From the NCBI RefSeq assembly GCF_036030735.1, contig NZ_CP107928.1, positions 310,001 to 374,000 of the forward strand: a DNA stretch of 64,000 nucleotides, in the 5' to 3' direction. This document shows, one piece after another, positions 41,648 through 50,707 of the stretch. This DNA is from Streptomyces sp. NBC_00425. GTDB lineage: Bacteria; Actinomycetota; Actinomycetes; Streptomycetales; Streptomycetaceae. The translations under genes were made by a program, and so were the position numbers. A model generated the notes under the pieces. The model was not told the DNA's origin. It did not search any database and saw only the letters and a program-made list of their open reading frames with translations. Every line of letters begins with the position of its first letter. Positions within the stretch are counted from its first letter, which is position 1.

Positions 41648-42286
41648 TCAACCAGAGGTCGGTGAGCCTTGACGGCCTGCTTTGGTGGTCGCCGCGTTGC
41701 GCGGCCTCGGGGCCAGAGCTGCGCGCAGCGCTGGGGTGAGGATGAGGCGGGTCTCGGACGGGGTGAGGGCGGCTGGCGTGGGGAGGGGGTTGAGGTAGCG
41801 GGTGTAGATGAGACCGCCGAGGATCGTCACCACGGCTGTGGCGCGGGCGGTCGCGTCCCGGCCGCCGAGAAATTCAACAAGCCGGGCCAGCAGCTCGCGT
41901 TCCAGGTATTCGCGGATCACCTCGGCGGCCTCGTCGCCCTGGGCGGTGAGCTGGAGGAAGTCGGCGTCCTCCCACAGGCCCGTCACCGCGTCGATCAGGC
42001 GGTCGGGGAGGGTGGCCGGGTCGCCGCCGAGGACGTCGTCCACCGCCAGCGCATTGGCGCACTGGAACTGCATCACGTCCGCGAACAGGCCCTTCTTCGA
42101 GCCGAAGTGGTAGGCGATCAGCGCCGGGTCGACGCCGGCGACCGCGGCCACCGCGCGCACCGTGGTGCGCCGGTATCCGCGCTCCAGGAACAGGGCACGG
42201 GCCGCCGAGACGATCGACTCGCGGGTCGGCGGGTTGCCGCGGGGGCGGCCTCGCGTGCGGGCGGGGGCAGGGGCGGCGTTATTCAT
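41648..42286 (-). CDS. TetR-family repressor
   Basis: The 212-residue protein has a Tet[24 protein letters not shown], then [20 protein letters not shown], then [12 protein letters not shown]. It is followed by a helical ligand domain ending in a low-complexity tail ([16 protein letters not shown]). The ATG at 42286 (MNN; a second ATG lies at 42289) is 76 bp from the divergent NAD(P)H-binding gene, so it probably represses that gene and the two behind it. The intervening DNA (AACGTTGA at 42287-42294) would contain the operator. Confidence 0.9.
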   Translation of the reverse strand: MNNAAPAPARTRGRPRGNPPTRESIVSAARALFLERGYRRTTVRAVAAVAGVDPALIAYHFGSKKGLFADVMQFQCANALAVDDVLGGDPATLPDRLIDAVTGLWEDADFLQLTAQGDEAAEVIREYLERELLARLVEFLGGRDATARATAVVTILGGLIYTRYLNPLPTPAALTPSETRLILTPALRAALAPRPRNAATTKAGRQGSPTSG

Positions 42287-42362
42287 CAACGTTGAGCCTG
42301 CGTTTCGTGATCGGCACAGTCAAGGGCGTTCCGGAAACCACACGAAGGGATGCCCCGACACC

Positions 42363-43058
42363 ATGCGTATCGCAGTCTTCGGCGCCAACGGACCGACCGG
42401 CCGCCACCTCACCGACCAGGCCCTCGCCGCCGGCCACGAGGTCGTCGCCGTGACGCGCCGCCCCGGCTCCCTCCCCTCCGAGCGGCCCGGCCTCGCCGTG
42501 GCCGTCGCCGACGCCACCGATCCGGCGGCCGTCGATGCCGCGATCGCCGGGACGGACGCCGTCCTGTCCGCGCTGGGCGCGCGCTTCAGCAAGGAGACCA
42601 TCACCACGTACTCGGCGAGCGCCATGGCCATCACCGGGGCCATGACCCGCCACGGCATCAAGCGGCTCCTCACCATCAGCTCCAGCATCGCCGACCCGAA
42701 CTGGCGCCCCACCGGCGCGCACTTCTTCAATCACGTACTCGACCCGTTGGTGAACCGACGCCTCGGCCGCACCCTCCACGAGGACATGCGCCGCATGGAG
42801 GCCGTGATCCGTCAGACGGACCTCGATTGGACCCTCGTCCGGCCCTCGGGCCTCTTCGAGCACCCCGTCGTCACGGACTACCACACCGCCGAGACCAGCG
42901 CTGATGGCGTCTTCACCGCCCGTGCCGACCTCGCCGCGAGCATGCTGCGCGAGCTGGAGGAACGGCGGTACGTCCGTACAGCCATGGGCGTCATCACGAC
43001 GGCTGTGAAGCCGAACATCGCCAAGCTGATCTGGCACGAGGGCGTGAAGAAGAAGTGA
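42363..43058 (+). CDS. NAD(P)H-binding atypical SDR (NmrA-like reductase)
   Basis: The 231-residue protein starts MRIAVFGANGPTGRHLTDQA (GxxGxxG nucleotide-binding loop). It continues LAVAVADATDPAAVDAAIAG, a GTDAVLSALG strand and LDWTLVRPSGLF near the C-terminus, which is typical of the atypical SDR/NmrA family that reduces flavins or quinones or acts as a redox sensor. ATG at 42363; the 3' end overlaps the PPOX gene (GTGA). Its position divergent from a TetR gene suggests inducible expression by an electrophile or quinone-type compound, an inference. Confidence 0.88.
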   Translation: MRIAVFGANGPTGRHLTDQALAAGHEVVAVTRRPGSLPSERPGLAVAVADATDPAAVDAAIAGTDAVLSALGARFSKETITTYSASAMAITGAMTRHGIKRLLTISSSIADPNWRPTGAHFFNHVLDPLVNRRLGRTLHEDMRRMEAVIRQTDLDWTLVRPSGLFEHPVVTDYHTAETSADGVFTARADLAASMLRELEERRYVRTAMGVITTAVKPNIAKLIWHEGVKKK

Positions 43059-43459
43059 GCCGGGCGACCGTCGAACTTCCGGCAGCCACACGGGCATTCC
43101 TCACGAGCCCCCACACAGCAGCCTTCACCACCCTCCGCCCCGACGGCACCCCGCACGTCACCCCGGTCCGCTTCACCCTCGACGCGGACACCGGCCTGGT
43201 CCGGGTGACCACCCGGGCGGGAGCCCGCAAGGCCCGGAACGTGATGGCAGGCGACCCGGCAGCCCGTATCGCGCTCTGCCAGGCAGACGGCTTCCGCTGG
43301 GTCACCCTCGAAGGCCGGGCCGCCGTCACCGACGATCCCGCGCGCCTGGCCGAGGCCGTCCGCCGCTACACCGACCGCTACCGGGCGGCCCCGCCCGCCC
43401 CGCTGGACCTGGTCGTCATCGAGATCGCCGTCGACCACGTCCTGAGCCTCAATCTCTGA
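43055..43459 (+). CDS. PPOX-class F420-dependent oxidoreductase
   Basis: The 134-residue split-barrel protein reads AFLTSPHTAAFTTLRPDGTP, HVTPVRFTLDADTGLVRVTT, RKARNVMAGDPAARIALCQA and WVTLEGRAAVTDDP. That is the standard layout of small flavin/F420-binding PPOX proteins. Actinomycete members reduce quinones, biliverdin-like or xenobiotic substrates with F420H2. GTG start overlaps the preceding stop, and it lies 36 bp before the dehalogenase, so the three genes form an operon opposite the TetR gene. Confidence 0.88.
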   Translation: MSRATVELPAATRAFLTSPHTAAFTTLRPDGTPHVTPVRFTLDADTGLVRVTTRAGARKARNVMAGDPAARIALCQADGFRWVTLEGRAAVTDDPARLAEAVRRYTDRYRAAPPAPLDLVVIEIAVDHVLSLNL

Positions 43460-43495
43460 TGAATCCCCCGCAACTGAAAGCGAAGTGACCCTGCG

Positions 43496-44368
43496 ATGCC
43501 CACGCTCCCGGTCCTCGACTCCACCCTCCACTACCGCGAGTCCGGCGATCCCGACGGGCTGCCGTTCGTCTTCCTCCACGGCAACCCCACCTCCTCCCAC
43601 CTGTGGCGGAACGTTCTGCCGGTCGTGGCTGCACCCGGCCGCCGCCTTCTGGCCCCCGACCTCATCGGCATGGGCGACTCGGGCAAGCCCGACATCGCCT
43701 ACTCCTTCGACGACCACGCCCGCTACCTCGACGCCTGGTTCGACGCCCTGGGCCTTACCGAGGCCGTCCTCGTCGGCCACGACTGGGGCGGCGCGCTCGC
43801 CTTCGACAGAGCCGCCCGTCTCCCGGGCCGGGTCCGCGGTCTCGCCTTCACCGAGACGATCACCAAGCCTCTGGTCGGCGACGAGTTTCCGGCCGCAGGG
43901 CGGAAGTTGTTCACCCTCCTGCGCACCCCCGGAGTGGGCGAGGAGATGATCTTGGAGAAGTCGCTGTTCATCGAAGGACTCCCGGACACGCTCGCCACCC
44001 CGCTCGACCCTGCCGACCTGGAGGTCTACCGTCGTCCCTTCCCCACCCCGCGCAGCCGCCGCCCGGTGCTGGCGTGGACGCGCATGATGCCACTGGACGC
44101 CGAGCCCGCCGACGTTGTGGCCCGCGTCGAGCACTACGACGCCTGGCTGGCCGCCAGCCCCGAAATCCCCAAGCTGCTCGCGGCGTTCGAGCCGGGTCCG
44201 GGTGCGATGACCGACGAAGGTGCCGTGGCCTGGTGCGAGAAGCACATCGCGGGCCTGGAAGTCACCCGCCACGGCCCGGCCGGTCACCACTCCCCGGAGG
44301 ACCGCCCCGAGGAGCTGGCCGCGTCGATCAACACCTGGGCCGACCGCCACGGGCTGGCACGCCAGTAG
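43496..44368 (+). CDS. Haloalkane dehalogenase (LinB/DhaA-like)
   Basis: The 290-residue alpha/beta hydrolase has Asn30 in FLHGNPTSSHLWRN and the nucleophile Asp96 in VLVGHDWGGALAFD with the adjacent Trp97. Glu120 lies in AFTETITKP and His264 in GPAGHHSPED. Asn30/Trp97 form the halide pair and Glu120 the catalytic acid position of LinB-type enzymes. PLDPADLEVYRRPF and PADVVARVEHYDAWL follow LinB closely. These hydrolytically remove halide from haloalkanes without cofactors. Being an operon with a PPOX protein and an SDR under a TetR, it resembles a small xenobiotic unit, though in Streptomyces the physiological substrate is unknown. Confidence 0.9.
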   Translation: MPTLPVLDSTLHYRESGDPDGLPFVFLHGNPTSSHLWRNVLPVVAAPGRRLLAPDLIGMGDSGKPDIAYSFDDHARYLDAWFDALGLTEAVLVGHDWGGALAFDRAARLPGRVRGLAFTETITKPLVGDEFPAAGRKLFTLLRTPGVGEEMILEKSLFIEGLPDTLATPLDPADLEVYRRPFPTPRSRRPVLAWTRMMPLDAEPADVVARVEHYDAWLAASPEIPKLLAAFEPGPGAMTDEGAVAWCEKHIAGLEVTRHGPAGHHSPEDRPEELAASINTWADRHGLARQ

Positions 44369-44591
44369 GTGTCCTCGACGACGGTGCCGACCGCCCCCGG
44401 GGGGCGGCTGAGCTGTCACCGACCGGTGTATGCGCCGCGATCGCCATCACCATCGAACGCCACCGAGAACGGGAACCCTCGGATGTCGCCTCCCGGCCAC
44501 CTTCTGGAGGCCCTGCGACCGGGACGACATCGACACCTTGCCGACACGACCGCCCAATCAACTCACATGCTTGGGCCGGCGGCTTCGGACA
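44369..44591. other. Gap with a GC-rich palindrome
   Basis: CCGCCCCCGGGGGGCGG at about 44390 is a terminator-like palindrome just after the dehalogenase stop. No gene recognised in the rest. Confidence 0.35.
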
Positions 44592-45461
44592 TCAGCGCAG
44601 CCGACTCCGAAAGCTGACAATTGATCTCGGATTTCCCGTGCGGATCGATTGGATCATCCATTCGTGATGCGAGGGGGCGAAGACGACCGATTGCGCCTCC
44701 CCTGAATCAAGAGATAGTAGGAACCGCGCCCGTCGCACGGTCGCAGGACATCCGGCCGTCGGACAGCGTCGGCGGTAGAAGAACACCACGCCGCCAGAGA
44801 ACCTCGCGTCGCCGAAGGACACCACGCCGCCGCCGGAGAACGTCGCTCGGTCGAAGGACACCTGGTCGCTGAAGAACGTCGCGCTGCCGAAGGACACCGT
44901 GCCGCCGGAGAACGTCGCGTCGCCGGAGTCCATATCACCGTCGATGGTGATCCCGGGGAGATCAAGATTGCATCCCTGCAACGAGCGGTGAGCGCCACGA
45001 GGAACGCGGTAGTGGTCTCCGATGAGGCGCAGGATGGTGTGCCGGACCTCTCGTAGCGCGAGGTACCGGTCCCGCTTGTCCTGGTAAGCCTTGCGTTGTT
45101 CTTCGGTGGCGGTGTCGCTCGGCTGGTCACCGGGGTCAGGGGAGAAGGGCAGGCTGAGGTAGGCGCGCAGGACGGCGACGCACGTCTGACGCAGGTTGTC
45201 GTCGGGGGCGTCGTCGGCGAGGCCGGCCAGGGCGTGCTGGGCGCTGGCGAGGGCAACGAGCTCATGCTTGGTCGCCAGGACGGCGATAGCCGTCAGTAGC
45301 AGGGTCGGTCCGAGTATGAGGGCCGAGCTGATCTGCTCGCCGAGCAGAATGGCAAGGAGCGCGGCCGTGGCCGGTTCGAGGAGCACGAGGACGGCGGCGG
45401 TGGTGCTGGGGACCGTGGTCAGCCCGGCGAAGTACCAGCGGTAGGCCAGCAGGGTCGGCAC
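44592..45461 (-). CDS. Chimeric ORF: EamA C-terminus fused to a pentapeptide-repeat protein
   Basis: The 289-residue frame begins with the last two helices of an EamA transporter: TLLAYRWYFAGLTTVPSTTA, then VLVLLEPATAALLAILLGEQ. After about residue 47 it changes to a different protein: LRQTCVAVLRAYLSLPFSPD, then EVRHTILRLIGDHYR, then pentapeptide-like repeats (DATFSGGTVSFGSATFFSDQ; VSFDRATFSGG; VSFGDARFSGG). These repeats build a right-handed beta-helix. The helix stops at FFYR, and the last ~55 residues are unrelated. So it looks like a deletion fusion with a damaged end, still an open frame. Whether it is translated is unknown. Confidence 0.6.
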   Translation of the reverse strand: MPTLLAYRWYFAGLTTVPSTTAAVLVLLEPATAALLAILLGEQISSALILGPTLLLTAIAVLATKHELVALASAQHALAGLADDAPDDNLRQTCVAVLRAYLSLPFSPDPGDQPSDTATEEQRKAYQDKRDRYLALREVRHTILRLIGDHYRVPRGAHRSLQGCNLDLPGITIDGDMDSGDATFSGGTVSFGSATFFSDQVSFDRATFSGGGVVSFGDARFSGGVVFFYRRRCPTAGCPATVRRARFLLSLDSGEAQSVVFAPSHHEWMIQSIRTGNPRSIVSFRSRLR

Positions 45462-46086
45462 GACGCCTAGGAAGATCAGCCAGACGGTGGACTCGGTGGT
45501 GTGCCCACTCCGGGGCCACTCCTTGAGTCAGGAGGCATAGTGCTCCCGCTCCCCAGGTGGTCGCGCCCGCGCTCGTGGTGCCTGCCTTGCGGGCCCACAG
45601 GATGACGGCGCTGTAGCCGACGTAAGGGGACGGGGCCCGGAACCTGGATGCGCTACCAGAAGCAACAGGCCCGTGAGAGCGATCCCGATCGCGACGGCAC
45701 CGCGCTTGCTGAGTCGTTCGTCGAGCAGGACGTGTGCGCCGGCACTGACCAGGATCGGGCTCGCACCGAATGTGAACAGCGCGCCCAGTGCAAGTCCTGC
45801 GTCCTGCACGGCACCGAAGTAGGCAGTCTGGTAGGCCGCTAGGGCGATTCCGGTGACGACGGAGGTGCTCCAGTCGGGGAGGGCCTGGCCGGAGCGGAAT
45901 GTTGGAGGTGCCGTACGGCCAGGAGGTAGCCGCGATGGCGAAGCGCCAGAACGACACGGCTATGGGGCCGAGGCCACTGGTGCGGAAGAGTTCCTCTGCT
46001 GCCGCGCCCCCGGCTCCCCTGGCGATCGCTGCGGCTGAAACGAAGAGTAAGCCGCGCCGAAGCGGCGTCACGGCATGCGTGGTCAT
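45462..46086 (-). pseudogene. EamA/DMT-family transporter, frameshifted
   Basis: From an ATG at 46086 the frame reads RRGLLFVSAAAIARGAGGAA, then GLGPIAVSFWRFAIAATSW, then shifts. The EamA sequence continues in other frames as ALAAYQTAYFGAVQDAGLAL, then FTFGASPILVSAGAHVLLDE, then RLSKRGAVAIGIALTGLLLL, then YVGYSAVILWARKAG. At least three frameshifts occur before the last helices, which are in the chimeric ORF downstream. Ten-helix drug/metabolite exporters of this family are common, and this copy cannot make a full protein. Confidence 0.75.
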
Positions 46087-46440
46087 GCGGTGCGTCTCCA
46101 TCATGGATGGCCGGAAGGGGTCCGCGCGGTGTGCGGACGGCACCCATCCCCCGGCAACCGTGTGGCCGGGGTCGAAGCTGGTCTTTGTGCCGCCCGCTAG
46201 CGGACGGGCGGCGGCAAGATCATGAAACGCATATGGGAACTTCAGCGCGCAGCTCCAGCGGGCGAGACTGCTGTCGACCCTGCCCCCCGTTGCACACCCG
46301 GCGTCAGGCTGCCGGCGGCCCGGGGCTAGATTTCGGATCTCCTCGGAGCGGGCCAACTCACGGAGCCGCCGCGGGCCACAGCCTGCGGCGGTATCGGCGA
46401 CGGCGTAATGTGTACGCCCCTCCGGTGTTACCGTCGCGCC
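46087..46440. other. Intergenic region without a supported gene
   Basis: 354 bp between the EamA pseudogene and the SnoaL-like gene; presumed to hold divergent promoters. No repeat or RNA gene is visible. Confidence 0.3.
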
Positions 46441-46839
46441 ATGTCCAAGACCGAGATCGACGCGGTGACCGCCGAGTTCTTCGGCACCTTCGACAACCGC
46501 GGTGGCAAGGCTGCCGATGTGGCCCGGATCCGCCAGCTGGTTCTTCCAAGCGGTGTGATCGTCAAGACCGGCCCGGAGTTCACGGTCTACACCGTGGACG
46601 AGTTCATCGAGCCCCGCCAGCGCCTGCTGACGGACGGTCGGCTGGTCGAGTTCTCCGAGTGGGAGGTCTCCGAACGTACCGAGATCGCGGGCGATATCGC
46701 GTCGCGATTCGGCGAGTACCGCAAGTCTGGGATCTTGGACGGTGAGCTGTTCGAGGGTGGCGGGACCAAGACCATCCAGTTCGTCCGCACCTCAGACGGC
46801 TGGAGGATCGCAGCGTTCGCCTGGTACGACCAGCCCTGA
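46441..46839 (+). CDS. SnoaL/NTF2-like protein
   Basis: The 132-residue protein has an alpha-beta pattern of the NTF2-like superfamily: IDAVTAEFFGTFDNRGGKAA as the first helices, then IVKTGPEFTVYTVDEFIEPR, RLVEFSEWEVSERTEIAGDI and a final strand pair TIQFVRTSDGWRIAAFAWYD. The last pattern (xxxFxxxxxGWRIxxxxW) is typical of DUF4440/SnoaL-like domains. Reaction unknown. ATG at 46441 is preceded by CCGTCGCGCC without a strong SD, so a start at 46408 is possible. Confidence 0.75.
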   Translation: MSKTEIDAVTAEFFGTFDNRGGKAADVARIRQLVLPSGVIVKTGPEFTVYTVDEFIEPRQRLLTDGRLVEFSEWEVSERTEIAGDIASRFGEYRKSGILDGELFEGGGTKTIQFVRTSDGWRIAAFAWYDQP

Positions 46840-47039
46840 AGCCTGTCGAGCACGGGCTGGACAGGCATAACTTCTGCAGCAGGCGGACGACCTGGCGTCG
46901 CTCCGAGGGTGCCGAAGAGCGGGTAGGGCTCCGACAGAGTTCTGCCCGTAGCGCCGCCTTCTTCCGGCTCTAGAGCCATCTGCGCACACGGCGCAGGGTT
47001 CCCTGATGGCCAGGTGCCTTTCGGATCTTATGAGGCCGC

Positions 47040-47747
47040 TCATGCCGCGAGGCTCTCGGAGCGTTCGACTAGGTGGCCGCGTTCGAAGCGGGCTCCGGCG
47101 CGGACGAGGGTGACGAGGTGGGGTGCGTTCACGGCCCGCCGGCGGGCCTGGGCGGACTCGACCAGCTGCAAGACCATCGCCAGGGTGGCGGCGCGGGAGC
47201 CGGCGCCCTTGGTGACCTTCGTCCGCAGCCGCAGGCTGGCGAAGGTCGACTCGATCGGGTTCGTGGTCCGCAGATGGATCCAGTGCTCGGCAGGGAGGTC
47301 GACGAACGCCAGCAACTCGCCCTCGTCGTCCGTGATCCGCTTGACGACCTTGGGGTACTCCGCCCCGTAGGCCCGCTCGAAGTCGCGGACGGCCTTGGCC
47401 GCGTGCTCCTCGTCCTCGGCGTTGTATATCTCCTGGATCGCGCGCTTGGCCGCAGGCCTGGGCGGGGCAGCGCGTCGAGCACATTTCCGGTTTTGTGAAC
47501 CCAGCACCGCTGGTGACGGGTGTCGGGAAACACCTCGTTCAGCGCGTTCCAGAAGCCGAGCGCACCGTCGCCGACGGCCAGGACCGGGGCCCGCATGCCC
47601 CGGCAGGCACAGTCCCGCAGCAGGGCCGCCCACTCCTCGGACGACTCGCGGTAGCCGTCTGTCATCGCGATCAGTTCCTTCGTGCCGTCAGCGCGCATGC
47701 CCATCAGCACCGAGACCGCGGCTTTCGCCTCCTCCAGGCGAGCGCGG
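47040..47747 (-). pseudogene. IS256-family transposase, C-terminal two thirds, frameshifted
   Basis: The minus-strand frame starts inside the gene with KAAVSVLMGMRADGTKELIA, then TDGYRESSEEWAALLRDC, then VLAVGDGALGFWNALNEVFP (catalytic Asp), then RHQRCWVHKTGNVLDALP. After a frameshift near 47470 it reads IQEIYNAEDEEHAAKAVRDF, then HLRTTNPIESTFASLRLRTK (catalytic Glu) and the C-terminal helix. The N-terminal third and left terminal repeat are missing. Confidence 0.85.
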
Positions 47748-48056
47748 GGACATGGAACTGGAAGCGGCCGGGCCGGGCGTCGAGGAGCCGGCGGTGGCCG
47801 ATGCTGTGTGCCAGCTGACAGACGCGCTGACGCCGGGGAGTTGAAGCGCGGGCGCGGTCGAGGACGCGGCCGATGCCATCGACATGCTCGCCGAGGCCCT
47901 CGCGGCGGTGCCAGTCTCAACCGCCCGGCTGCGCAGTCGTCTCGTGCCGGGTGGCACCGAGGACGTCTCGGAGGTATCAATGCTGCGTTCCGGCCGACCC
48001 AGGCACAGAGGGCTGGGTTCCAGGCTGGCCGGGCGTTCGTTCCGGCAGACGCCCGG
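47748..48056. other. Stretch without a supported gene
   Basis: A short plus-strand open reading (AVEDAADAIDMLAEALAAVP) occurs here but has no clear start, SD or family. Probably debris from the IS256 insertion. Confidence 0.3.
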
Positions 48057-48671
48057 TCACGACGTCGGCGGGTCCGCCGGCTTGGCTCGCTGCGGGTGGA
48101 CCGTCTCGTGCCGGACCAGCATCGCCACGCACTCGGCGATCTTCCGGCTGCGCGTCTCGGCCCGCTTGACGGCATTGACCCGGCTGATGAGTGCGAAGCG
48201 GTTGGTCTTGGTGAGCACCTCGAACATCGCCTGCGCCGCTGGGTCGGCGGCGATCGCGGCTCGCAGGTCGGCCGGCACTTCCGCTTCCGATGACGGCGCA
48301 TAAGCGGCCGTCCACCGGCCGTCGGCCTTCGCGGCGTCCACCGCGGCGCGGCCGGCAGGCAGCATCAGGCCGGCCGCCTCCAACCGGGCCACGTTGGCGA
48401 CGTTGCGCTGGGACCAGACGCTGCGGGGCCGGCGCGGGGTGAGCCGCCTCCAGGAACTCCCCTGGTCGCGCTTGCGCGCCTGCCCGTCGATCCAGCCGAA
48501 GCACAGTGCCTCGTCGACTGCCTGCTGCCAGGTCAGCGTGGTAACGGAGCCGCCCTTCCTGGTCAGGGCGAGCCAAACGCCAGGAGAGGCGGTGTGGTTG
48601 TCCAGCAACCACGCGCGCAGGCCCGCGCCGTCAGCAACGATCAACTCATCCAGCTCGGTTCCGGTCACCAC
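48057..48671 (-). CDS. YdeI/OmpD-associated family protein
   Basis: The 204-residue protein shows the YdeI (DUF1801-adjacent, bacteriocin-protection) pattern: ASPGVWLALTRKGGSVTTLT, then QQAVDEALCFGWIDGQARKR, then SSWRRLTPRRPRSVWSQRNV, then a C-terminal helical TNRFALISRVNAVKRAETRS, RKIAECVAMLVRHET. The CFGWIDGxxRxxD/F and TPRRPxSxWSxxN motifs are diagnostic. Family members influence polymyxin and peptide resistance in other bacteria, mechanism unknown. ATG/GTG start at 48671. It lies near IS remnants but appears intact. Confidence 0.88.
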   Translation of the reverse strand: MVTGTELDELIVADGAGLRAWLLDNHTASPGVWLALTRKGGSVTTLTWQQAVDEALCFGWIDGQARKRDQGSSWRRLTPRRPRSVWSQRNVANVARLEAAGLMLPAGRAAVDAAKADGRWTAAYAPSSEAEVPADLRAAIAADPAAQAMFEVLTKTNRFALISRVNAVKRAETRSRKIAECVAMLVRHETVHPQRAKPADPPTS

Positions 48672-48835
48672 CGCAGGTTAGTGCCGCAACCCGGTGTTGC
48701 GACCTGTCGCGGTGACTCGTTGAGCCCGCCATCGTTTGACGACAGGCGGGCAGGCTTCGATCCTCAGCCCGTACCGGCGCCCAGTGCCTCGCCGAGCGGG
48801 GTGCGGCGGTAGAGCACGGACCGTCCGGACCGGGC

Positions 48836-49037
48836 GCGCCGTGGCCGCCACGGAGGCCGGCCACCGGCATTCGACCGGCAGATCCACCGCCGACGCAACG
48901 TCGTCGAACGCTGCTTCAACCAGCTCAAGGGCTTCCGCGGCATCGCCACCAGATACGACAAGACCGCCACCTCCTACGAGGCGGCGGTCAGTCCCGCGTC
49001 ACTCTTGCTCTGGGCGAGATCCGTTTGAAGACGGACC
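48836..49037 (-). mobile_element. 3' remnant of the IS5/IS427-type element
   Basis: About 200 bp match the last fifth of the element at 19550-20462: frame B from RRNVVERCFNQLKGFRGIAT onward, then the right end GAAGACGGACC. The outer CTAG at 49038-49041 contains the stop codon of the amino-acid permease. The left side has no matching terminal repeat, so the element was cut. The orientation of the element is that of the plus-strand copy at 19.5 kb. Confidence 0.85.
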
Positions 49038-50558
49038 CTAGCGCTCCTTCGTCTCCTCCAGCACCGTCCGTCCCAGCAGCAGGTAGCGGGACGGGTCCCG
49101 CCGCTTGAGGTACTGGGCGTAGCCCACGCCGGCCACCGCGATCAGCGCGACCAGCCACGGCGTCGCCTTCAGCACCAGGGAACCCGATTCCGGCCCCGCC
49201 GCGACTCCCATGTTGGACACCAGCAGCGTGACCACGGCGAGCATGGCGACGCCGCCGACGAGCGGGGCGGTGAACGTCCTGAACCAGTGCCGGCTCTCGG
49301 GGTGTTGGGAGCGGAAGTAGACCAGCACGGCGAAGGAGCACACCGCCTGCACCACCAGGATCGCCATCGTGCCGAGGATCGCGAGCAGCACGTACGTACC
49401 GGTGTACGGGTCCTTGCCCGCCGCCCAGAACGCGCCGATCAGAACGGCCGAGACGACGGTCTGCACCAGGCCCGCGATGTGCGGGGAGCCATGCCGGTGG
49501 TGTGTGCGGCCGACGGTGTTCTTCAGGGAGGGCAGTACGCCCTCGCGGCCCAGCGCGTACATGTAGCGGGCGGCGCAGTTGTGGAAGGCCATGCCGCAGG
49601 CCAGCGAACCGGTGATCATCAGCCACTGCATGACGTCGACGGCCCAGTGGCCGACGTACCGCTCGGTGGGGCCGAAGAACAGGCCGAGCGGATCGTCGGT
49701 GGCGACCTTCACGGCTGACGACTGTCCGGTGCCCGTGATGGCCATCCAGGAGACGAAGACGTAGAAGACGCCGACGCCCAGCACCGAGATCATCGTGGCC
49801 TTGGGGATGATCTTCTTCGGGTTGCGGGACTCCTCGCCGTACATCGCCGTCGACTCGAAGCCGACCCAGGACCAGAAGGCGAAGAAGAGTCCGAGGCCCG
49901 CGCTGGTCCCCTTGAAGGCGTTGACCGGGTTGACCGGGTCGATGCTGAAGCCGTCCGGGCCGCCGCCGTGGAAGGCGACCGAGACCGCCATGGCCGCGAG
50001 GATCGTCACCTCGGTGGCGAGCAGGACGACGAGCAGCTTCTCGGCGACGGAGACGCCGAACCAGGTGCCCGTTGCGTTGACCGCGAGCATCAGCACCGCG
50101 AACGCCCACCAGGGGATGTCGAGGCCCGTCTGGTCGTGCAGGGTGGTGGTGGCGAAGGTCGAGAAGATGCCGATCAGCGCCGGCTCGAACACCACGTACG
50201 CGAAGGTCGCGAGCAGCCCCGAGGCGAGTCCGACCGAGCGGCCGAGGCCGTAGGAGATGAAGCCGTAGAAGGCTCCCGTGGAGGTGATGTGCTTCGCCAT
50301 CGAGGTGAAGCCAACGGAAAAGATCGCCAGAACGACCATTGCGACGAGGTAGCTCGCCGGGGCGCCGATGCCGTTGCCCGACGACACCATGAAGGGCACG
50401 TTGCCGGTCATCGCGGTGATCGGCGCGGCCGTCGCGACGGCCATGAAGACCACCCCGAGCAGGCCGATGGCGTTCGGTTTGAGCCGGTGAACGGCGCCTT
50501 CTCCGCCCGGTTCCGCCGCTGTGTCCGCCGCCGGGGCGACGCCCTCGTCCACTGCCAT
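49038..50558 (-). CDS. APC-family permease, probable ethanolamine transporter
   Basis: The 506-residue protein has about 12 hydrophobic segments. The first conserved block is LKPNAIGLLGVVFMAVATAA, then TGAFYGFISYGLGRSVGLAS. The family loop FFAFWSWVGFESTAMYGEES and SPHIAGLVQTVVSAVLIGAF are also present. It is an APC-superfamily amine/amino-acid transporter. Divergent orientation from eutB, 149 bp away, supports uptake of ethanolamine. ATG at 50558 (MAVDEG) has GGAGAGGGG upstream; an ATG at 50585 is weaker. The TAG stop falls in the CTAG site where an IS end lies. Confidence 0.85.
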   Translation of the reverse strand: MAVDEGVAPAADTAAEPGGEGAVHRLKPNAIGLLGVVFMAVATAAPITAMTGNVPFMVSSGNGIGAPASYLVAMVVLAIFSVGFTSMAKHITSTGAFYGFISYGLGRSVGLASGLLATFAYVVFEPALIGIFSTFATTTLHDQTGLDIPWWAFAVLMLAVNATGTWFGVSVAEKLLVVLLATEVTILAAMAVSVAFHGGGPDGFSIDPVNPVNAFKGTSAGLGLFFAFWSWVGFESTAMYGEESRNPKKIIPKATMISVLGVGVFYVFVSWMAITGTGQSSAVKVATDDPLGLFFGPTERYVGHWAVDVMQWLMITGSLACGMAFHNCAARYMYALGREGVLPSLKNTVGRTHHRHGSPHIAGLVQTVVSAVLIGAFWAAGKDPYTGTYVLLAILGTMAILVVQAVCSFAVLVYFRSQHPESRHWFRTFTAPLVGGVAMLAVVTLLVSNMGVAAGPESGSLVLKATPWLVALIAVAGVGYAQYLKRRDPSRYLLLGRTVLEETKER

Positions 50559-50707
50559 CGGGTGGCCCCTCTCCTGGTCCTGCACGGGTGTACTGGACCG
50601 GAACTCTTCAGTCCGAATGAGTCGGTCAAGGGTGTTGGGACGTTAAATACTTGTGAATCAGACCTTTAGAAATCTGGCGGCAACACGCACCTCGTACGGT
50701 CGCCGCC
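50559..50707. promoter_or_regulatory. Divergent promoter region, permease / eutBC
   Basis: This 149-bp region is A/T-rich for the window (around GTTAAATACTTGTGAATC), so both promoters probably lie here. Short repeats of GGACCGGAAC and CAGTCCGAATG-type text might be operator parts. No adenosylcobalamin riboswitch box is seen. Confidence 0.4.

Noticed and set aside
50559..50707. Adenosylcobalamin riboswitch before eutB
   Set aside because: No B12-box-like sequence and too little space before the ATG; the region looks like ordinary divergent promoters.
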